In this document: positions 8,622 through 12,606 of the stretch, piece after piece | Numbering within the stretch: the stretch's first letter is position 1 | Layout: each line of letters opens with the position of its first letter | Origin: Trichodesmium sp. MAG_R04 | GTDB lineage: Bacteria; Cyanobacteriota; Cyanobacteriia; Cyanobacteriales; Microcoleaceae | Reading direction: 5' to 3' | Assembly (NCBI GenBank): GCA_023356515.1 | Contig: JAKQYG010000068.1 | Location: 1-12,606 of the forward strand | Length of the DNA: 12,606 nucleotides | The notes under the pieces: model-generated | What the model saw: the letters and a program-made list of their open reading frames with translations, nothing else | The model's database searches: none | What the model was told of the DNA's origin: nothing | Position numbers and translations under genes: made by a program

Positions 8622-8655
8622 AAAAAAAAGCTGGGAGTAGGTAGAGGGAACCTAC
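8622..8655 (-). promoter_or_regulatory. Hairpin plus T-run in the lnt leader, possible weak terminator or attenuator
   Basis: On the minus strand GTAGGT (8655-8650) pairs with ACCTAC (8642-8637) around a 7-base loop. After TCCCAGC comes a run of eight T (8629-8622), just before the lnt ATG at 8617. The order stem then T-run is that of an intrinsic terminator, but the stem is only 6 bp and the T-run is 7 nt away from it, so it would be weak. It might limit readthrough from the transposon remnant into lnt. Confidence 0.25.
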
Positions 8656-8676
8656 ATTTGACATCCATAGATCGCA

Positions 8677-8770
8677 TTGACATCCTTCCCGGCCTAAAGG
8701 CACGGAGAAACAACCGAGCCTTACCCCCTCGGCGGGTTGACATCCCACAGGCTGCTGCTACTTTGGCAGT
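8677..8770 (-). ncRNA. Possible relic of the TnpB guide RNA (omega/reRNA) scaffold
   Basis: In this family the guide RNA overlaps the 3' end of tnpB, covers the right end and takes its guide from the flanking DNA just outside. The corresponding segment here is preserved: stem CCGAG/CTCGG (8714-8718 with 8728-8732), the right-end hairpin (8686-8707) and GGATGTCAA at its 3' edge. The guide would begin at 8676 as TGCGATCTATGG, inside the lnt leader. The upstream limit is a guess, and nothing in the sequence shows that it is still transcribed. Confidence 0.35.
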
Positions 8771-9303
8771 AGTCTTATGCTTACCGACCTGTCCGTTTAA
8801 AGTCTCAGACTGCCTACCTGCGACTAATATATTTCTTGCAGCATTTTCGTCTCTATCATTTTTCGTACCACAATTAAAACATTCCCACTCACGAATTGAT
8901 AAATCTAATTTTCCACCTTTAAATTCACAACAAGAGCAAAATTGAGATGTGGGCTCCCAACGGCTTATAACTCTGAAATCACGACTATATTTTTCCGCAA
9001 ATCCATTCTAAAAATGTTCTGAATGTTCTCCAGGCGTGTTTCCGAAATTACTCTTGATAATTTCCGATTCTTAACCATTCCAGAAACGTTCAAATCCTCT
9101 AAAACAATTGTTTGGTTTTCACAAATTATTTTAAATGTTGTTGTAGTTCAGAATTAGTCGGTTTTTTGTTTCAAGGTTTGTACTTTTCCTGACAGCAAGC
9201 TAGACTATCATTCCAGACAACACGGATACAACCCTCCGAGCCTTGCTCATCGGTGTTTTTATCCCAATGTTGGATATATACGGTACTTAAATCTTACCTT
9301 CAT
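8678..9303 (-). pseudogene. tnpB: Broken RNA-guided nuclease gene tnpB of the IS200/IS605 family
   Basis: Intact TnpB is an RNA-guided DNA nuclease of roughly 400 residues with a split RuvC domain. Here only pieces remain. The start MKVRFKYRIYPT (9303-9268) is followed by a stop at 9261-9259. In another frame lies GCIRVVWNDSLACCQEKYK, then an in-frame TGA and NKKPTNSELQQ. The text then jumps near 9130 to ENQTIVLEDLNVSGMVKNRK, so some 200 codons are missing, including the region of the RuvC-I aspartate. The RuvC-II glutamate (codon 9099-9097) is kept. At least one further frameshift follows near 9000, where a run of five A breaks the frame. The C-terminus is intact: a zinc ribbon with Cys codons starting at 8938, 8929, 8881 and 8872, then NDRDENAARNIL with the RuvC-III aspartate. 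It cannot make an active nuclease. The original stop is not identifiable; the C-terminal frame is open into lnt. Confidence 0.88.
8686..8707. repeat. Right-end hairpin of the IS200/IS605 element
   Basis: GCC (8692-8694) pairs with GGC (8699-8701) around loop TAAA. After a 2x2 internal loop, TTCC (8686-8689) pairs with GGAG (8704-8707), one pair being G-T. Its place 9 bp inside the proposed TCAA end fits the subterminal hairpin recognised by Y1 transposases of this family. Confidence 0.6.
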
Positions 9304-9365
9304 AGAATGACTTTTAAACTAAAGAATATAATAACATAATCTGTGGGAAAAAATCAACTAAAAAG

Positions 9366-9382
9366 TCGCCCTAAAAGGGCGA
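9366..9382. repeat. Left-end hairpin of the IS200/IS605 element
   Basis: TCGCCCT and AGGGCGA form a perfect 7-bp stem with loop AAA. It lies 21 bp inside the proposed left end at 9403 and ahead of tnpB on the minus strand, the usual position of the subterminal hairpin bound by the family's transposase. The adjoining GAAGCTTTAAACCC looks familiar from the left ends of cyanobacterial elements of this group (recalled, not searched). Confidence 0.65.
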
Positions 9383-9403
9383 AGCTTTAAACCCAATTTT
9401 TCG

Positions 9404-9869
9404 GTAAACATAAGAATAATTCAGGACTTACGTAGTGTCGCCGTATAGAGTGTATTTTTGGTCATAAATTTAGATATTTACAAAATAAGTAGGGCCTTTG
9501 AGTAGATCCTGTAAGAATTAATTTTACATTTTGTTATAAATATTTCTTTCAATGAGTACGCTATAGCAATCCTATTTGATTTGTAATATTTTTCTGGTAG
9601 TTAGTAGTCAGTAGTCAATAGTCAGAGTTTTCAAGGTTTTCAGCTACAATTAACTATTAGAGAAATGATCACAACCAATTTAGGACTAATATATATATTA
9701 TAGCTAAGTAAGTTTTGATGCTGCAACTATTTTTCCTCCAATATTTGTTGAATACGGTTTCATAACTATACCATTTAATGTAATGGTTGAGAAGCTAATA
9801 GCTGATACTTGAATATTTATATTACAAGTAGATGTATATTGATGCTCAAGCCTAACTACAAACAAATAT
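9404..9869. other. Gene-free AT-rich spacer between gyrA and the IS remnant
   Basis: No credible gene was found in these 466 bp. The spacer holds AGGACTTACG (9423-9432) and CTATAGCAATCCTA (9561-9574), short motifs that recur between genes in many cyanobacterial genomes, and a heptamer tandem repeat at 9598-9625. A weak hairpin, CCATT/AATGG, lies near 9770-9785. No convincing intrinsic terminator follows gyrA on the minus strand. The spacer looks like repeat debris beside the insertion. Confidence 0.5.
9598..9625. repeat. Short tandem heptamer repeat, four units
   Basis: Four consecutive 7-base units read TAGTTAG, TAGTCAG, TAGTCAA and TAGTCAG. Two are identical and each of the others differs by one base. 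This is the layout of the short tandemly repeated repetitive (STRR) sequences of filamentous cyanobacteria, which are non-coding and vary in copy number between strains. Confidence 0.8.
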
Positions 9870-12491
9870 TTATTCTTCCATATATTCTTCTATTTCCATT
9901 ATTTCTTCAGATTCTGTTGCCGGAACTAAAGCAACTTCTGCTATAGCATCTGCATCATCGAGTCTTTGGACCCTGACACCTGTCGCACTACGAGATTGAA
10001 TAGAAATAGCATCTATTGCTTGACGAATAATAATTCCTTTTGTAGTAATTATCATCAATTCCTCTGCCTCGTTTACTACTCGCAAAGCGGCTACTTGGTC
10101 TTGTTTCTTTTTATTCTGTTTAAACTTAGTAGCAATGCGACCTTTACCACCTCGGTTTTGTAGAGTAAATTGAGAAACTGGCACTCGTTTTCCATAACCA
10201 TTTGTCGTAATCACTAAGACCAAAGCTCCCGTGTTATTAGTGTCAGGAATTTCATCAATTTCTACCTCTTCTATTTCATCAGTTTTTATTTGTAACTCTT
10301 CCTCTTCTAGTTCTAAATTTGTTTCATCTATATCAGCAATTTTTGCTACCATTGAACTGGGTAAAATATCCATACTAATTAACTCATCACCTTTGATAAG
10401 TTTCATGGATTTTACTCCTCTAGTATTGCGACCTAAAGGGCGTAACTGTTTATCATCTGTTCTAAAATGAATTGCCATTCCATAACTAGATCCAATAATC
10501 ACACTATCGTCAACCTTGGCTCTTCTTACCCATCTTAAACTATCACCTTCTGCAAGAGAAATAGCGATTAATCCATTAGAGCGAATATTAGAAAATGCGG
10601 ATAAAGCTGTTTTTTTGATATATCCACCTTTAGTTAACATAACTAAATATTCGTCATCAATAAATTCAGAAACAGGGACAATAGAAGTGACTTTTTCCTC
10701 TCTAGGAATTGGTAACATTTGTACGATTGGCACCCCCCGCGCGACGCGAGAACCAATAGGAATTTGATAAGCACTTAAACAGTAAACAACACCCCTTTGG
10801 CTAAAGAATAAAATACTGTCATGGTCATAACAACTGAGAAAATGTTCGACTACATCATCTTCTTTCATTTTAGTGCCAGCTTTACCGCGAGTTGCTCGAC
10901 TTTGAGCTTCAAAAGAATTAACTGGCATCCGTTTAATATAGCCTTGTTCTGTTAATAAAATAATGGCTTTTTCATTGGCAATTAAATCTGTATCATCTAG
11001 CTCTCCTTCTGCTAGTTCAATTACAGTTCGTCTGGGTGTTGCATGACGTTTTTTGATTTCTATAGCTTCAGTTTCGATAATTTCTAGAATGCGTTCCCGT
11101 TTAGCTAAAATATCTTGTAAATCAGCAATTTTTAGTAGTAATTCTTCATGTTCTTTATGAATTTTATTTGCTTCTAATGCAGTTAATCTTCTTAACTGCA
11201 TTTGTAAAATTGCATCAGATTGAATTTCAGATAAACCATAATCTTCCATTAATTCTTGTTTAGCAGTAGGGCTATCAGCAGCATGACGAATCAATTGAAT
11301 AATTTCATCTAGGTTATCTAAAGCAATTAGTAAACCCTGCAATAAATGGTCTCTTTCTTCAGCTTTGCGCAGTTCATATTCAGTTCTTCTGGTGATAGTT
11401 TCTACCCGAAATTCTAGGAAAACTTCCAGGTATTTTTTTAGGGTTAATAACTGGGGTTCGGAATTTACCAGTGCTAAAATATTGGCTCCGAAATTTGCTT
11501 GTATGGGAGTTTGTTTGTAGAGATTATTCAGTACAACTCTAGGATAAGCATCTCGTTTAAGTTCGATTACGATTCGCATTCCAGTTCTATCGCTCTCATC
11601 TCGGATATCAGAAATACCCTCAATTTTTTTGTCATTAACTAGTTCAGCAATTTTTTCAATTAATGCTGCTTTGTTGGTTTGGTATGGTAACTCGGTGACA
11701 ATAATAGCTTCTTTGTCAGGACGACCTCTTTGTTCGATAGTTTCTATTGTAGCAACACCACGCATAGTGATGGAACCGCGACCAATGGTGTAAGCATCCC
11801 TAATACCAGATTTCCCTAGGATTTGAGCCCCTGTAGGAAAATCAGGACCGGGAATATACTGCATTAATTCATTTTCAGTTATTTCTAAGTTGTGAATTAG
11901 TGCAACTAAACCATCAATTAATTCTCCCAAATTATGGGGAGGAATATTAGTTGCCATCCCCACTGCAATTCCAGAGGAACCATTGAGAAGTAGTTGGGGA
12001 ACACGAGAAGGGAGTACCAACGGTTCTTGCTGAGAACCATCAAAATTATCGGCAAAATCTACTGTTTCTAAATCAATATCTCGCAACATAGCATCGCAAG
12101 TTAACAGTTGCAGACGACATTCTGTGTAACGCATAGCAGCAGGAGGATCATTGTCTACAGAACCAAAGTTACCATGGCCTTGAATTAGTGGCGATCGCAT
12201 TGAAAAATCTTGAGCCATTCGCACTAAAGCATCATATACTGCTGTATCACCATGGGGATGGTATTTACCTAGTACTTCTCCCACTACACGAGCACATTTC
12301 CGAAAAGGGCGCTCTGGAGTTAAACCTAGTTCGTGCATAGCATAAAGTATGCGACGATGTACAGGTTTGAGACCATCTTTAGCATCTGGCAATGCCCGAC
12401 CTACTATTACGCTCATAGCATATTCTAGGTATGATTGGGACATTTCATTGCGCAAATCGGTTGGTACAATTCGTGACTCAGAAGTGGTCAT
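9870..12491 (-). CDS. gyrA: DNA gyrase subunit A
   Basis: The 873-residue cytoplasmic protein is the DNA breakage-reunion subunit of gyrase, which introduces negative supercoils with GyrB. The winged-helix and tower part (about 1-500) contains the catalytic tyrosine Tyr122 in RYTECR and the quinolone-resistance region HPHGDTAVYDALVRMAQ, with Thr83 and Asp87, numbered exactly as in E. coli. The C-terminal beta-pinwheel (about 510-860) wraps DNA. It has QSRATRGKAGTK in its first blade and QNRGGKG (778-784) as a GyrA-box-like motif in a late blade, a pattern seen in cyanobacterial GyrA. An acidic stretch (about 712-751) splits two blades, and the protein ends in an acidic tail. E. coli GyrA has 875 residues. 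The start MTTSESRIVPTDLRNEM is typical. gyrB is not nearby. A HIP1 site lies at 12191. Confidence 0.97.
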   Translation of the reverse strand: MTTSESRIVPTDLRNEMSQSYLEYAMSVIVGRALPDAKDGLKPVHRRILYAMHELGLTPERPFRKCARVVGEVLGKYHPHGDTAVYDALVRMAQDFSMRSPLIQGHGNFGSVDNDPPAAMRYTECRLQLLTCDAMLRDIDLETVDFADNFDGSQQEPLVLPSRVPQLLLNGSSGIAVGMATNIPPHNLGELIDGLVALIHNLEITENELMQYIPGPDFPTGAQILGKSGIRDAYTIGRGSITMRGVATIETIEQRGRPDKEAIIVTELPYQTNKAALIEKIAELVNDKKIEGISDIRDESDRTGMRIVIELKRDAYPRVVLNNLYKQTPIQANFGANILALVNSEPQLLTLKKYLEVFLEFRVETITRRTEYELRKAEERDHLLQGLLIALDNLDEIIQLIRHAADSPTAKQELMEDYGLSEIQSDAILQMQLRRLTALEANKIHKEHEELLLKIADLQDILAKRERILEIIETEAIEIKKRHATPRRTVIELAEGELDDTDLIANEKAIILLTEQGYIKRMPVNSFEAQSRATRGKAGTKMKEDDVVEHFLSCYDHDSILFFSQRGVVYCLSAYQIPIGSRVARGVPIVQMLPIPREEKVTSIVPVSEFIDDEYLVMLTKGGYIKKTALSAFSNIRSNGLIAISLAEGDSLRWVRRAKVDDSVIIGSSYGMAIHFRTDDKQLRPLGRNTRGVKSMKLIKGDELISMDILPSSMVAKIADIDETNLELEEEELQIKTDEIEEVEIDEIPDTNNTGALVLVITTNGYGKRVPVSQFTLQNRGGKGRIATKFKQNKKKQDQVAALRVVNEAEELMIITTKGIIIRQAIDAISIQSRSATGVRVQRLDDADAIAEVALVPATESEEIMEIEEYMEE

Positions 12492-12502
12492 ATAATGAAA
12501 AA

Positions 12503-12506
12503 CTCC
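12503..12506 (-). promoter_or_regulatory. Possible gyrA ribosome binding site
   Basis: GGAG on the minus strand lies 11 nt before the ATG at 12491. The spacing is slightly long but usable. It supports this ATG as the start, and it is the only clear Shine-Dalgarno-like site among the gene starts in the window. Confidence 0.4.
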
Positions 12507-12572
12507 ATTAAATTTATAATTAACTAGGAATCAACCAAAAAAAATTGGAAAATTAGACTTTTTATTTTTAGA

Positions 12573-12593
12573 ATTATAGCAGGTTTTGCCTGC
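12573..12593 (-). promoter_or_regulatory. Putative gyrA promoter with adjoining inverted repeat
   Basis: On the minus strand TGC-TATAAT (12581-12573) is a perfect extended -10 element. Its TGC is also the last part of the inverted repeat GCAGG-CAAAA-CCTGC (12593-12579), so stem and promoter overlap. No consensus -35 is seen at 17 bp. Transcription would begin near 12566 and give a leader of about 75 nt. Confidence 0.5.
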
Positions 12594-12606
12594 ATCTTTA
12601 TCCTCA

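Larger units (their letters stand above)
8677..9403 (-). mobile_element. Degenerate IS200/IS605-family element (tnpB-only type)
   Basis: This is a 727-bp remnant with both ends recognisable. On the minus strand the left end follows TTAC (plus-strand GTAA, 9404-9407) and carries a subterminal hairpin. The right end has a hairpin and ends in GGATGTCAA at 8677. TTAC as the flanking target and TCAA as the right cleavage motif are those known for IS608 of this family, which inserts without duplicating its target. No Y1 transposase gene (tnpA) is present, so it would depend on tnpA in trans, as many cyanobacterial copies do. The internal tnpB gene is broken. The exact ends are inferred from motifs, because no empty site is available for comparison. 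Confidence 0.75.

Noticed and set aside
8618..8743. Extending lnt to the ATG at 8743 (573 residues)
   Set aside because: The extra residues are translated from the IS right end and short leader, not from Lnt-like sequence. The start at 8617 gives the normal hydrophobic N-terminus and length.
8658..8945. Open frame on the + strand, 95 codons
   Set aside because: It lies antisense to the tnpB zinc-ribbon coding text and IS right end, which explain the sequence; the + strand product has no family character.
9598..9625. CRISPR array
   Set aside because: The repeats are contiguous 7-base units without spacers, and no cas gene is present.
10231..10470. Serine-rich + strand frame, 79 codons
   Set aside because: It is antisense to gyrA; the serine run is the complement of the acidic GAA/GAG-rich insertion in GyrA.
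9966..10767. Other + strand frames opposite gyrA (9966-10163, 10516-10767)
   Set aside because: They are shadows of gyrA with no start signal or family resemblance.

Overview
The window is about 12.6 kb of AT-rich cyanobacterial chromosome. The host call rests on six copies of the HIP1 octamer GCGATCGC (1228, 1418, 2036, 5308, 8358, 12191), on GyrA and RecJ of cyanobacterial type, and on heptamer tandem repeats and dispersed intergenic motifs common in filamentous cyanobacteria. A low-GC filamentous genus is likely, but that is inference only.

Layout: the 3' end of an RNB-family exoribonuclease gene lies on the + strand (1-882). Every other gene is on the minus strand. In transcription order, right to left, these are gyrA (12491-9870), a decayed IS200/IS605-type tnpB element (9403-8677), lnt (8617-7022), a putative lipoprotein solute-binding protein (6967-5570), a membrane sensor histidine kinase (5525-3435) and recJ (3126-1021). 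The RNB gene and recJ converge on a short spacer with a hairpin. lnt, the binding protein and the kinase are separated by only 54 and 44 bp and look like one transcription unit. recJ and gyrA each have a recognisable extended -10 element of their own.

Function: gyrA and recJ are DNA topology and repair housekeeping genes, and the RNB enzyme degrades RNA. lnt finishes lipoprotein acylation. It precedes a probable lipoprotein that has no ABC permease beside it and is followed by a kinase with a large extracytoplasmic sensor. The binding protein and kinase may therefore form a ligand-sensing pair rather than a transporter.

The least ordinary region is 8620-9410. A 727-bp tnpB relic keeps both transposon ends (a TTAC flank on the left, TCAA on the right), but its gene has lost the middle of the protein, including the first RuvC aspartate. 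Its right end sits 59 bp upstream of lnt. The tnpB C-terminal reading frame runs without a stop through the right end into lnt, so automated annotation would give Lnt an IS-derived N-terminal extension. Apart from this, no defence system, CRISPR array, tRNA or rRNA was seen.
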